NCBI GenBank assembly: GCA_963715815.1
Contig: OY970278.1
Location: 2,356,001 to 2,420,000, forward strand
Source of the DNA: JAFAMS01 sp963715815
GTDB taxonomy: Bacteria; Vulcanimicrobiota; Vulcanimicrobiia; Vulcanimicrobiales; Vulcanimicrobiaceae
Direction: 5' to 3'
Length of the DNA: 64,000 nt
Positions 42,511-52,080 of this stretch are shown one piece after another. Both the position numbers and the translations under genes were made by a program. Numbering within the stretch: position 1 is the first letter of the stretch; each line of letters starts with the position of its first letter. The notes under the pieces are model-generated. The model did not search any database, was not told where the DNA came from, and saw nothing but the letters and a program-made list of their open reading frames with translations.

Positions 42511-43737
42511 TTGAATCGCGCTACAAGCCTTCGGGCACTTATTCTGTGCGACTTAGTAGGCCCGTTCGGAGGCACTGAATCATACTGGTCGCGAGTCGTA
42601 CCGGAGCTCCAGAAATCGGGCGCCGATATTACGATTCAAGCGCGCCGCGTTGACGACAGTGACGCATTCGGTGTACGCGCGCAGCGCGTCGTTTGGGGAA
42701 ATGACGACGAAGCCCCAATAGAATCCGCGGCCGAAGTCGTTCGCGCGACGGTTGCTTCGCACAAACCCGATGTCGTACTGGTTTCGAACGTCTTTGACAT
42801 CGGTGTGATTGTCGCGGCCCGCGCAGCCCCGCGGATGGTCGTCCGCGTTCACGATCACCGCATGTTTTGTCCGCAAGGAGATCGCTATTTTCCGCATTTC
42901 CAGGCGCCTTGCGATCGCCCAATGGGCAACGTCTGTCTGGCGAACGCGGTAGCGCGTGGGTGCGCGGCAGGCCTAAGCATGAAGACCGTTCGGCTGCTGC
43001 GCGCACGCGAAGCACTTCGGGATGCCATCATGATGGCCGATGCAGTCGTCGTATCCTCGCATTACATGGCGCGAATTTGTATCGAGAACGGCATCGATCC
43101 CAATCGCGTCGCGATCATTCCACCGCCATGGCGCGCCGGTAGCGCAGCCTCTCCGCATCTTGCCCTGCCGAAAGAGCGCAGGGTTCTGTTCTCGGGACGG
43201 CTCGTTCCGAACAAGGGGCTTGGATCGCTGATCAATGCGGTCAGTAATATTCCGGCCGAGCGCCGTCCACAGATCGACGTAGCCGGCACTCCGACGAGAG
43301 AGGTTCCGCGTCTCGTCGCGCTCGCGCGGCGTAAGAATGTTACTTTAAACGTACTGGGTTGGCTCGATGGTGCGCAAATGAGCGAGGCGATCGACCGTGC
43401 TCGCGTTATTGCAGTGCCGTCTCTCTCGCCAGAACCATTCGGTCTTACCGGAATCGAAGCATTCGTGCGTGGACGTCCTGTCGTCGCGTACGCGAGCGGC
43501 GGAATCAACGAGTGGATCGGTCGGGGTGGGATTATCGTGCCGCCGGGTGACGAAATCAAACTCGCCGCCGCGATTGACGACGTCCTTGAAGACTCGCGCT
43601 GGCCGCTTTTTGCACGCCTGGCGCATCGCCAAGCAGCAAACTATACGGTCGCCAAACATGTCTCGCGACTGCTCGAGGTATGCGGCGTGAGCGGCGTGCG
43701 CGATAACGAGCTTACGTTGCCTAGCGAGTATGCGTAA
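42511..43737 (+). CDS. Glycosyltransferase family 4
   Basis: 408 aa GT-B enzyme. N-terminal LILCDLVGPFGGTESYW with the usual Gly-rich loop, RVHDHRMFCPQGDRYFPHF (GT4-type acceptor site with Cys), then KERRVLFSGRLVPNKGLGSL and the donor-site E-x7-E around SPEPFGLTGIEAFVRGRPVV. TTG 42511 is the only start before the first strand. It builds a surface glycan, target unknown; the sulfotransferase-like gene follows 80 nt on. Confidence 0.87.
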   Translation: MNRATSLRALILCDLVGPFGGTESYWSRVVPELQKSGADITIQARRVDDSDAFGVRAQRVVWGNDDEAPIESAAEVVRATVASHKPDVVLVSNVFDIGVIVAARAAPRMVVRVHDHRMFCPQGDRYFPHFQAPCDRPMGNVCLANAVARGCAAGLSMKTVRLLRAREALRDAIMMADAVVVSSHYMARICIENGIDPNRVAIIPPPWRAGSAASPHLALPKERRVLFSGRLVPNKGLGSLINAVSNIPAERRPQIDVAGTPTREVPRLVALARRKNVTLNVLGWLDGAQMSEAIDRARVIAVPSLSPEPFGLTGIEAFVRGRPVVAYASGGINEWIGRGGIIVPPGDEIKLAAAIDDVLEDSRWPLFARLAHRQAANYTVAKHVSRLLEVCGVSGVRDNELTLPSEYA

Positions 43738-43817
43738 CAACGCCTGCTTAGAATACACTGAGATTTTCTAAGCCTTAATTATTTCTCGACAATCTGATCG
43801 TACGTTCTTAAGACACG

Positions 43818-44831
43818 ATGTCAGTGCGAGAACGTCCGGTCTTTTTGCACACAGGTTGGCGAACAGCCGGCACGTGGCTGTGGTCGACTTTTCGGCGCAA
43901 AGATAGAGTGATGGGGCTCTACGAGCCTCTCAACCAGTCGCTCGCAACGTTGTCGCTACGAACGCTTTCAATGATGCGGCCGGCGGCATCGAAATCACGT
44001 CATCCGGACGACCAGCGTCCGTACTTTGAGGAATTCGCGCCGCTTTTGTCAAGCCGCACTTCGGGTGCCGCCGGGTATCGGCCCGATTTCGCGTACGAAT
44101 CCTTTTTCATGGCGCCGGACGACGAGTTCGTGGAGCTGCGAGATTATATCGAATCGTTGTTGCGGCTCGCGCGTACGAGCGGCAAGGTTCCGGTAATCAA
44201 ATTTTGCCGATCGCTCGGCCGCCTCGGGTGGATGCGGCAGAATTTTCCCGACGCCGCGCATATCTTCGTGATGCGCGACCCTTGCAGCCAGTGGCTATCT
44301 GCCTGGCGGCTTTCGCGCGAGGATGACAACCCCCATCATCTTCTGACGCCGATTCGAATACTGAGCTTGCATCACGAGCACCCGCTAGTAGCTGCAGTAC
44401 TCGACGCATTACGCATCTGTCCGGACGATTTCGTGCTTCCCACAAAGCACGCGGCCGTACGCGAGGCGGTTCGCAAGACGCAGGCGGACACACTGTATCG
44501 CGGGTTCCTAGCGTTTTGGGTGTTGACGGCCTTCCTGGCGCTCCCCGAATGCGATGCCACAATCGAAACGCAGGGCTTGAACGCGGACGACTATCGTCGC
44601 ACGGTACAGGACGTTATCGTGTCTCTCACCGGCATATCGATCGATCTCGGCGACGCGCGTTCGCTCGGGAGTCAAGCCGGTGTAGACGATTTTTTTGGAG
44701 CGCGCTCGGCGAACGCAGACGCTGTTCAGGCACTCGCGAGGCTCGAAGCGGTCGCGCCGCATCGTGGGGCTGAGCTAGTGCGTGTGCGTGAAATTGCCGA
44801 TCGCAGCGCCCGTTTTACGAATCGCGTCTAG
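43818..44831 (+). CDS. Sulfotransferase-like protein
   Basis: 337 aa. VFLHTGWRTAGTWLWSTFRR at the start looks like the 5'-phosphosulfate loop for PAPS, and FPDAAHIFVMRDPCSQWLSA with an Arg-Asp-Pro matches the 3'-phosphate site. These are the sulfotransferase family landmarks, in the right order and spacing, so transfer of a sulfuryl group to a glycan or lipid is likely. It has the GT4 gene upstream. The last 57 nt run antisense to the radical SAM gene end. Confidence 0.75.
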   Translation: MSVRERPVFLHTGWRTAGTWLWSTFRRKDRVMGLYEPLNQSLATLSLRTLSMMRPAASKSRHPDDQRPYFEEFAPLLSSRTSGAAGYRPDFAYESFFMAPDDEFVELRDYIESLLRLARTSGKVPVIKFCRSLGRLGWMRQNFPDAAHIFVMRDPCSQWLSAWRLSREDDNPHHLLTPIRILSLHHEHPLVAAVLDALRICPDDFVLPTKHAAVREAVRKTQADTLYRGFLAFWVLTAFLALPECDATIETQGLNADDYRRTVQDVIVSLTGISIDLGDARSLGSQAGVDDFFGARSANADAVQALARLEAVAPHRGAELVRVREIADRSARFTNRV

Positions 44832-45986
44832 GGCCGCACGCATTCCGATTGGCTCCAGCGGCCTCCCAACGCACGAAAAATAAACGTGCGGATCGATGTT
44901 GAGCGTCCGCGTCTGCACGAGCGCGACGCGCGTTTCATGCAAGAAACTCCTTGCCGCTGCGACCTCTGCGGCTTCGTCGGTTACACCAGGATGCGTCAGC
45001 AAATTCAGCGAGACACGTAAACCGGATCGCGCCGCGAGCCTGATGCTCTCCAAAACGTCGTCAAGCGTGTAACCCACCGGGCGATAGTACGCCGCGTAGA
45101 CCGACGGACGAAAGGCATTCAGGCTGATGCGGACGGCGTCGAGGCCGGCGTCGATCAGCGTGCGGAGTGATTTCGGCAGACTGCCGTTCGTATTCAGATT
45201 CACCGTGCCGTTCGAGCTGCGCGCGCGAATCCGCTCGATCGTTTTCGCGATCGCCGTGCTGCGCAAGAGCGGCTCTCCTTCGCAGCCTTGACCGAAGGAT
45301 ACGATTCCGTCGGGGACGTGCGCCAGATGCTCGTCCGCAATGCGCGTCAATGCATCGACGTCCGGCTCGATGCGAATGCGCTCCTGTGGCGCAACGACGG
45401 CACTCTGCGGGTCGAGTTCCGAAATACAGCCGACGCATCGCGCATTACACTTCGGCGAGACCGGAAGCGCGGCTTCCCCTTGTTCGAGAAACACGTTTTG
45501 CGCCGTAAAGCAACCGTACTCGAGCGAACATCGTCCGAGCTGCGCGAGAATCCGGTTTCTCGGATCGCGAGCGAGGCGTGCGGCGACAATCGTTTCGAGC
45601 TCGCCGCCGGCAAATGCACGCGGCCGCCAATTCGCATCTTCATCGGTTCGCATCGCCGCGACGAAAAGTGCGTCGTCGATGACGCATGCGAACGCGTAGC
45701 CGAACAGCGGCAATTGCGGGGCAGTTTCCCGTTCCTCGTACGCCGGCAAGAGCAAACGCGTATAGCCCGCGGGCAAGAGCGCACCGAGCGCGGTGCGACG
45801 CGCACTTTTACCGCCGGCGACGAGCGGCGTTCGGCCGGGCAACGTAACCGGAACGGTGCCTTCGGGAGCGTGCACGAGCTCGCTGCGTTTTGCCGACCGA
45901 ACGATGCCACCGTCAGCTAGCGGCTCCGTATTCGAATCGAAAAAAATGCGACCGCGTTTGTCGGTGTAAGCGAGACCGTGGCTCAC
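44775..45986 (-). CDS. Radical SAM protein
   Basis: 403 aa. The cluster motif is CNARCVGC (CxxxCxxC) near residue 180, followed by FGQGCEGEPLL (the GGE-like S-adenosylmethionine strand) and NTNGSLPKSLRTLIDAGLDA. The N-terminal 170 residues are a separate domain with no match I know (SHGLAYTDKRGRIFFDSN). The C-terminal part lacks obvious SPASM cysteines. Product unknown. The ATG overlaps the dapF stop (ATGA), so the two are translationally joined. Confidence 0.85.
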   Translation of the reverse strand: MSHGLAYTDKRGRIFFDSNTEPLADGGIVRSAKRSELVHAPEGTVPVTLPGRTPLVAGGKSARRTALGALLPAGYTRLLLPAYEERETAPQLPLFGYAFACVIDDALFVAAMRTDEDANWRPRAFAGGELETIVAARLARDPRNRILAQLGRCSLEYGCFTAQNVFLEQGEAALPVSPKCNARCVGCISELDPQSAVVAPQERIRIEPDVDALTRIADEHLAHVPDGIVSFGQGCEGEPLLRSTAIAKTIERIRARSSNGTVNLNTNGSLPKSLRTLIDAGLDAVRISLNAFRPSVYAAYYRPVGYTLDDVLESIRLAARSGLRVSLNLLTHPGVTDEAAEVAAARSFLHETRVALVQTRTLNIDPHVYFSCVGRPLEPIGMRAALDAIRKTGAAIGNFTHTH

Positions 45987-46768
45987 GTTACGGCGAGATC
46001 GCGTGCTCCCGTGTGCTCGACCGGTCCCGTCAACATCGCTTCACCATCGCGGAGCCACGTGACGCGAAGCGTACCACCTGGAGCTATAACGGTGACGGGC
46101 GGTCCGACCAAACCTTCGCGGTTCGCTGCGGTCGCGCACGCGACGATACCTGTTCCGCATGCACGCGTTGCACCGGCGCCGCGCTCCCAGTGCAACACTT
46201 GCAGCTTCGAGCGGCCGGCAACTTGAACGAAGTGCACGTTCGTTCCACCGGGAAACTTGGGATGCGTTTCAATCGCCGGGCCGGCCTTCGCAAGATCGAC
46301 CTCACTCAGGTCGTCAACGAAGATCACCACGTGCGGATTGCCGACGGAAATCCTGATGTAGTGCCACTGGCGGCCTGCAGCTTCGAGATCGCTCTCCTCG
46401 CCGATGACCGGGATGCCCATCTTCGTTTCGACTTCGTAAGGCGAGGTGTCGACCACGCGCGCACCAATCGGACCGGCAAGCGTGTCGATGACGAAACGAT
46501 CGCCTTCTCTGCGTTCTTCGAGATAGCGCGCGACGCAGCGCACGCCGTTCCCACACATCTCAGCCTCGCCACCATCCGGGTTGAACATCCGCATCCGAAC
46601 GTTGCCTACCGTGGTCGTTGCAGGCAGCAGAACGAGGAGGCCGTCGGTATCTACGACGGCCCGCGCAATCCCGGCATACTCGGGCGTCGTGCGCTCGCCG
46701 GGCTCGCGGTCATCGAGGAGCGCAAACGCATTTTCGGCGCCGTGTAGCAGCTCCAGGTGGACGTTCAT
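45983..46768 (-). CDS. dapF: Diaminopimelate epimerase
   Basis: 261 aa, converting LL- to meso-diaminopimelate for lysine and peptidoglycan. The two catalytic cysteines are in MCGNGVRC and RACGTGIVA, with NPDGGEAEMCGNGVRCVARY as the first-half motif. GNPHVVIFVDD is the usual central part. It starts 5 nt after hfq. Confidence 0.95.
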   Translation of the reverse strand: MNVHLELLHGAENAFALLDDREPGERTTPEYAGIARAVVDTDGLLVLLPATTTVGNVRMRMFNPDGGEAEMCGNGVRCVARYLEERREGDRFVIDTLAGPIGARVVDTSPYEVETKMGIPVIGEESDLEAAGRQWHYIRISVGNPHVVIFVDDLSEVDLAKAGPAIETHPKFPGGTNVHFVQVAGRSKLQVLHWERGAGATRACGTGIVACATAANREGLVGPPVTVIAPGGTLRVTWLRDGEAMLTGPVEHTGARDLAVT

Positions 46769-46773
46769 GTTGT

Positions 46774-47034
46774 CTAAGACCCGGCGTTCGCGCGTTCTTC
46801 TTCACCCGAAAATGCCGGGCTCGCAAACGGGCCCTCGGGTGAAATCGTCGAGACGGCATGCTTATAGATGAGGTGCGCCTTGCGCTCGTATTCCAAGACG
46901 ATCGTAAACGGATCGAAACCCTTGACGACCCCGCGCAACTGAAAGCCATTCATCAAGTACACGACGACCGGAACGGCTTGGCGCTTGACCTCTCCGAGAT
47001 AGGCATCTTGCAAAGGCTGAGGCCGTGCATTCAT
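46774..47034 (-). CDS. hfq: RNA chaperone Hfq
   Basis: 86 aa Sm-like hexamer subunit. VVVYLMNGFQLRGVVKGFDP is the Sm1 motif and LIYKHAVSTISP the Sm2 motif with the conserved Lys-His. The ATG 47034 overlaps the miaA stop (ATGA); the longer frame to 47118 lies antisense-free inside miaA and is rejected. It binds sRNAs and A-rich mRNA. The miaA-hfq order is widespread. Confidence 0.95.
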   Translation of the reverse strand: MNARPQPLQDAYLGEVKRQAVPVVVYLMNGFQLRGVVKGFDPFTIVLEYERKAHLIYKHAVSTISPEGPFASPAFSGEEERANAGS

Positions 47035-47933
47035 GGCCACGCCTTCATGCGCGCAAGAACGAATTCCCTGGCGTGCTCCGGCCGCACACGTTCGACGTCC
47101 GGTTCGCTTCGGAACCACGTTTCTTGCCGCTTCGCATACCGGCGCGTGGCGCGGATGAGGTGCATGCGAAGCTCTTTCCGCGTCGCCTGACCACGCAAAT
47201 ACGCGTTGGCTTGCGGGTATCCGACAGCATCAGCGGCAACGACGGCGTCACCCAAACGCTCGGCTTCGTCGAGCAACCCCTGCTCCAGCATTCGATCGAC
47301 ACGTACTTCGAGACGCGGCTCGAGCTCGGTGATTGGAACGTCGAGATAGACTTTGACGTAGCGGATTTGTTCCGAACGCAGCGAGCGTCGCTCGACTTCG
47401 ATCGGGCCCAAATCGGAACGCATTGCAAGCTCTACTTCGAGAGCGCGGGCGACGCGATAGCGGTCGGCAGGGTCGAGCGCCGCAGCACGCGCGGGATCGA
47501 GGGCCATGAGCCACGCGTGCATCACGTCCGGTGGATGAATGAGCGCTTCGCGTGCGAAGCGCGCACGCAGACTCTCGTCGCGTGCACCGGCAAGCGCAAC
47601 GTCGCCGGCAAGAGCGCGAATGTAGAATCCGGTTCCACCGGCAACGATCGCACGTTTTTTTCGCGCGGTGATATCGTCGATCGCACTGAGCGCGTCGCGA
47701 ACGAATGCTGCTGCTGAATACCGTTCGCGCGGATCCAAGAAGCCGACCAGATGATGCCGCACTGCCTGCAGCTGCTCAGCCGTTGGGGCGGCCGTGCCGA
47801 TCGGCATCCCACGATAGATTTGGCGCGAATCGGCGCCGATGACCTCGCCGTCAAGCTCTTGCGCAAGTTCGATTGCCAGATCCGTCTTTCCCGACGCCGT
47901 CGGCCCCGCGAGAATGACGACGCTGGGTTTCAC
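47031..47933 (-). CDS. miaA: tRNA dimethylallyltransferase
   Basis: 300 aa. P-loop LAGPTASGKTDLAIELAQEL, DSRQIYRGMPIGTAAPTAEQ, GGTGFYIRALAGDVAL are the MiaA signatures. It adds dimethylallyl to A37 of tRNAs reading U-initial codons, the substrate of MiaB further upstream in the same cluster. Overlaps mutL by 4 nt. Confidence 0.96.
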   Translation of the reverse strand: MKPSVVILAGPTASGKTDLAIELAQELDGEVIGADSRQIYRGMPIGTAAPTAEQLQAVRHHLVGFLDPRERYSAAAFVRDALSAIDDITARKKRAIVAGGTGFYIRALAGDVALAGARDESLRARFAREALIHPPDVMHAWLMALDPARAAALDPADRYRVARALEVELAMRSDLGPIEVERRSLRSEQIRYVKVYLDVPITELEPRLEVRVDRMLEQGLLDEAERLGDAVVAADAVGYPQANAYLRGQATRKELRMHLIRATRRYAKRQETWFRSEPDVERVRPEHAREFVLARMKAWP

Positions 47934-49603
47934 GTACGCCTGAAAAGCCTTGCGATCGCCTCGGCGTCGAGCCGCACGACCGTCGGCCGGCCGTGCGGAC
48001 AGTGCATCGGGTTACGGCATCCTGCGAGTTGATCGAGCAGCGCACGCATCTCGACGTCGGAGAGAAACTCATGCGCGCGAACGACGGAATGACATGCGAG
48101 CGACGCCCAAACGCGCTCGCGGAAATTCATGCCGCTGCTTTCCTCACTCAGATCGTTCAGGAATTCGCCGATGTCGAACTCGCGCGAACCGGTCGTCCAA
48201 CGGTATCCCGCCGGCGTTGCGGTAACGCGATAGACACGTTCGCCGAATGGCTCGATCTCGAGCCCGCCGAATGTAAGCGTCTCGAGCGCCGCATCGAGCG
48301 TCTGACTCTGGGGCACGTCAAGCTCAAATTCGAACGGCACGAGGAGCGGCTCGCTGTGCGCGTGATTCGAGGAAGCCGCGTTTGCCTCGATTGCTTCAAA
48401 GGCAATCCGTTCGTGCGCGGCGTGCTGATCGACGAGGATGACGGAATCGCCGTCCGTCGCCAGGATGTAGGTTGCGTCGAGCTGCGCGAGCACGCGCGTT
48501 CGCGATTCGGGTACGACGGCGAGATCGGCGGCAAACAGCGGCGCTTGCGAGGCGTTCGATATACCGCCGCCCGCCGGTGGTGAAAAGGAGACGCTGTGCG
48601 AGAGACGCTCGCGTGCATGTTCGCGCAGCGAGTTCGTGAGCGTTCCGCGGGCCGTTTCGAACACGGCGCGATCGTAGCGCAAGCGCACGTCGCTCTTGGT
48701 AGGATGGACGTTTGGATCGACGTGATCGGGAGGAAGTGCGAGAAAGAGCACGCCGTACGGATGCCGTCCGCTCATTGCAAACGTGGCGTATGCAGCGCTC
48801 CACACGCCCGAAAGCAAACCGCTGCGCAGCAAACGCCCATTCACAAACAGATGCTGCATCCTGCGGTCGCTGCGATCGGTCCCCGGAGTGCTCACGAACC
48901 CACTCACCCCGATCTCGTGAGCGCCCGCGAGCGGACGCAGCGGTATGAGGGCTTGAGCTAAATTCTTTCCGAAGACGTGTTCGAGCCGCTGCTCGACGAC
49001 GTCGCCGGCCGGAAGAATCCAGACTTCGCGCCCATCGTGCACCAGCGCGAACGTCGTGTCCGGATACGCGAGTGCCATCATTCCGAGCCAGTTCGAGATA
49101 CGCGAAAATTCTGCGCTCGCCGAACGCAAGAAGTCGCGCCGTACGGGAATATTTCCGAACAGATCGCGCGCCACGACACGCGTTCCGACCGGCGATGCCG
49201 CCGGCACGACATCCCCGGTTCGTTCGGCAAACGCTTCGATGCGCGAACCGATATCGGCGCTCGCGGTCCGAGAAACGATCTCGAGTCGCGCGACCGATGC
49301 AATGCTCGCCAAGCCTTCGCCGCGAAAGCCAAGCGTCGTCACGCGCTGAAGATCGTTCGTCTCGCGCAACTTGCTGGTCGCATGACGCGCGACGGCAAGC
49401 TTCAGATCGGAGGGCGTGATGCCGTCGCCGTCGTCGATGACTTCGATCTCGTCGAGTCCCCCGCCGGCGATCCGCACGGTGATGCGATGCGCTCCGGCGT
49501 CGAGGGCGTTTTCAACGAGTTCTTTGACGACGGACATCGGCCGCTCGACGACTTCGCCCGCAGCGATCTGCCCGATCGTTTCCGGATCGAGAAGCTGAAT
49601 CAC
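47930..49603 (-). CDS. mutL: DNA mismatch repair protein MutL
   Basis: 557 aa. GHKL ATPase N-domain (KELVENALDAGAHRITVRI, IDDGDGI, TLGFRGEGLASIASV) and C-terminal dimerisation domain. DQHAAHERIAFE fits the endonuclease pattern DQHA-x2-E-x4-E, so this MutL is probably a latent nicking enzyme, as in bacteria that lack MutH. Its 4-nt overlaps with mutS and miaA make one unit. Confidence 0.95.
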   Translation of the reverse strand: MIQLLDPETIGQIAAGEVVERPMSVVKELVENALDAGAHRITVRIAGGGLDEIEVIDDGDGITPSDLKLAVARHATSKLRETNDLQRVTTLGFRGEGLASIASVARLEIVSRTASADIGSRIEAFAERTGDVVPAASPVGTRVVARDLFGNIPVRRDFLRSASAEFSRISNWLGMMALAYPDTTFALVHDGREVWILPAGDVVEQRLEHVFGKNLAQALIPLRPLAGAHEIGVSGFVSTPGTDRSDRRMQHLFVNGRLLRSGLLSGVWSAAYATFAMSGRHPYGVLFLALPPDHVDPNVHPTKSDVRLRYDRAVFETARGTLTNSLREHARERLSHSVSFSPPAGGGISNASQAPLFAADLAVVPESRTRVLAQLDATYILATDGDSVILVDQHAAHERIAFEAIEANAASSNHAHSEPLLVPFEFELDVPQSQTLDAALETLTFGGLEIEPFGERVYRVTATPAGYRWTTGSREFDIGEFLNDLSEESSGMNFRERVWASLACHSVVRAHEFLSDVEMRALLDQLAGCRNPMHCPHGRPTVVRLDAEAIARLFRRT

Positions 49604-52080
49604 GAACGCGGAAAGAGCAGCGGCTGTTCTTCGATTTGCGGCTTGTTCAATCGGCCGCGCAGCGGACGCTGCGCTTCGAGCGTCGGCCGTTCCTCGAGTA
49701 CTTGTGCGATCTCTTTGGCGCGCGCGACTACGCTGCGCGGCAAGCCCGCCATCCGCGCCACCTCGATACCAAACGAACGCGACGAACTTCCCGGCAAAAC
49801 GCGATGCGAGAAAATCGGTGCCCCGTCTTTAGTGTTCTCGACGGCCGTGATGTGATAGTTGGCGACGAGCGGCCACCGGTCTGCGAGCGCGACGAGCTCA
49901 TGGAAATGCGTCGCGAACAAAACGACCGGCGCGCGCATATCCTGGTCCAGCAAATACTCGCAGATTGCTTGCGCGATCGATAGACCGTCGACGGTCCCAG
50001 TCCCGCGACCGACCTCGTCGATCAGCAGCAGACTCCGTCGCGTCGCACGCCGCAAGATGTTCGCCGTCTCGAGCATCTCGACGTAGAATGTCGACTGTCC
50101 CGAAGCAAGATCGTCACCGGCGCCGATGCGCGTAAAGATGCGCTCGATGATCCCGAGCTCCATCGAGCGCGCGGGCACGAACGCACCGATCTGCGCCAAG
50201 ATGACGAGCAGCGCGCTTTGGCGCAGAAACGTCGACTTGCCGCCCATGTTCGGTCCGGTTAATACGAGGAACCGCGCGCGGTCTTCTTCGATGTTCAAGT
50301 CATTGGGAACGAACTGGGTCCCCAAGATCGCTTCCATGACCGGATGCCGGCCGTCGACGATCCGGATGTGCGAGCCGTCGACGAAGCGCGGACGCACGTA
50401 GCCGCGCTCGGCTGCGACTTGACCGAGCGCGCAGACCGCGTCGATCTCGGCCAGCGCATCAGCCGCGCGCATCAAATCATCTGTGCGAACGGCAACACGC
50501 TCGACGAGCGTTTCGAACAATTCGGCCTCACGCTGACGTTGGCGCGTCTGCGCGTTTGCGATGGCAAGATCGAGCTCGCGCAGCTCGGGCGTGACGAAGC
50601 GCTCACCGTTTGTCAGCGTCTGACGGCGCACGTAGTCTTCCGGAACGGCAGCGAGGTTGTTCTTGCTGATCTCGATTGCGTAACCGAAAGCGCTCGCGTA
50701 CTTGACCTTGAGCGATCGAATTCCGGTGCGTTCGCGCTCGCGCTCTTCGAGTGCAGCGATGCGGCCGCGGCCATCGGTGCGTAGCGAGACAGTCTCTTCG
50801 AGATCGGGATCGCTGTCGGGCCGAATGACGCCGCCGTCGGCAAGCGTCGCGGGCGGGTCTTCAACGAGACTACGCTGCAGATCGAGCGACAGCTCTTCGA
50901 AGTTGCCGATCGCCTCTGCGCAAGCGTGCAAGTTCGGTGGCAAATTCGGATCGGCGAGCGCATCGCGGATCGGATCCAGATATCCAAGCGTGCGCCGAAG
51001 CGACGCGAGATCGCGCGGCAGCACCCGGCGCAACCGCACCTTCTGCGCGATCCGCTCGAGGTCGAAGCAGCCATCGAGAACTGTCCCAAGCGACTCACGC
51101 CGCGCCGGATCGCGGACGAAGGCCTCGACAGTATCGGCGCGCCGCTCGATCTCGTCGCGATCGACCAGCGGCGCCAGGAGCCAGCGTGCGAGCATCCGCG
51201 AGCCCATCGCCGTCCGCGTCCGGTCGATGGTCGCGAGGAGCGTCGCTTTTTCGTTCTGTCCGAGCGCGCGCGTCAGCTCGAGGTGCGCGCGCGAACGCGG
51301 ATCGAGCGCCAGAAATGTCCGTTGCGCATAGTAGACCGGTTCGCGCAGCGTGCCTTCGCCTTCGAATCCGACCCGCCGGACGAAGGCGCGGATCGCGCCG
51401 AGCGCGCGATAGATCGCCGCGCTCTCTTCCGCGTCGAAGCCGTTGATAGCCGCCTGATGCACGCCGTTGACGGAAGCCAGGGACGAAGTCGTGACGCGGG
51501 CGCCACCGTCCAGATTGAAGTCGAGCGAATTGCGTATCTGCGGTGGAACGTCCGCGACGATCTCGGCCGGCGAGAGTCGCGCCAGCTCGGCAAGCGCATC
51601 TTCGAACGCATGCTCGCCTGAAAAAGCCGTCGCTGCAACGTACCCGGTCGAAAGATCGGCGCCGGCGAGACCTAGCGAGTCTCCCATCGCAACGAGAGCG
51701 CACAGGTAGTTGTTTGCACTGCTTTTGAGCAGCGGTTCTTCGACGACCGTCCCCGGCGTTACGACACGAACGACGTCGCGGCGCACCAGCTTGTTCGGTA
51801 CGGGGACTTCAAGCTGCTCGGCGAGCGCAACCACGCGTCGCTGCACGACGAGCTTCGCGAGATACGCATCCAGCGCGTGATGCGGCACCCCGGCCATCGC
51901 GATCCGCTGACCGCTGCCTGCTTCCTTCGACGTCAACGCAATCGAAAGCGCGCGAGCAAGCGTCTCTGCGTCTTCGCCGTACGATTCGTAAAAGTCACCG
52001 ACGCGTGAGAGAAGCAGCGCTTCGGGATACCGTGCCTTCATCCCGAAATACTGCTCTAGCATCGGCGAGTACCGCGTCAC
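49600..52080 (-). CDS. mutS: DNA mismatch repair protein MutS
   Basis: 826 aa from GTG 52080 (VTRYSPMLEQYFGMKARYPE), with ATG 52062 as alternative; the longer frame to 52332 is not supported. Mismatch-binding domain with LLLSRVGDFYESYGEDA (Phe-x-Glu motif), core helices, and an ABC ATPase with Walker A LTGPNMGGKSTFLRQ, DEVGRGTGTVDGLSIAQAI and the H-loop ATHFHELVALA. No clear SD before the GTG. Confidence 0.96.
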   Translation of the reverse strand: MTRYSPMLEQYFGMKARYPEALLLSRVGDFYESYGEDAETLARALSIALTSKEAGSGQRIAMAGVPHHALDAYLAKLVVQRRVVALAEQLEVPVPNKLVRRDVVRVVTPGTVVEEPLLKSSANNYLCALVAMGDSLGLAGADLSTGYVAATAFSGEHAFEDALAELARLSPAEIVADVPPQIRNSLDFNLDGGARVTTSSLASVNGVHQAAINGFDAEESAAIYRALGAIRAFVRRVGFEGEGTLREPVYYAQRTFLALDPRSRAHLELTRALGQNEKATLLATIDRTRTAMGSRMLARWLLAPLVDRDEIERRADTVEAFVRDPARRESLGTVLDGCFDLERIAQKVRLRRVLPRDLASLRRTLGYLDPIRDALADPNLPPNLHACAEAIGNFEELSLDLQRSLVEDPPATLADGGVIRPDSDPDLEETVSLRTDGRGRIAALEERERERTGIRSLKVKYASAFGYAIEISKNNLAAVPEDYVRRQTLTNGERFVTPELRELDLAIANAQTRQRQREAELFETLVERVAVRTDDLMRAADALAEIDAVCALGQVAAERGYVRPRFVDGSHIRIVDGRHPVMEAILGTQFVPNDLNIEEDRARFLVLTGPNMGGKSTFLRQSALLVILAQIGAFVPARSMELGIIERIFTRIGAGDDLASGQSTFYVEMLETANILRRATRRSLLLIDEVGRGTGTVDGLSIAQAICEYLLDQDMRAPVVLFATHFHELVALADRWPLVANYHITAVENTKDGAPIFSHRVLPGSSSRSFGIEVARMAGLPRSVVARAKEIAQVLEERPTLEAQRPLRGRLNKPQIEEQPLLFPRS

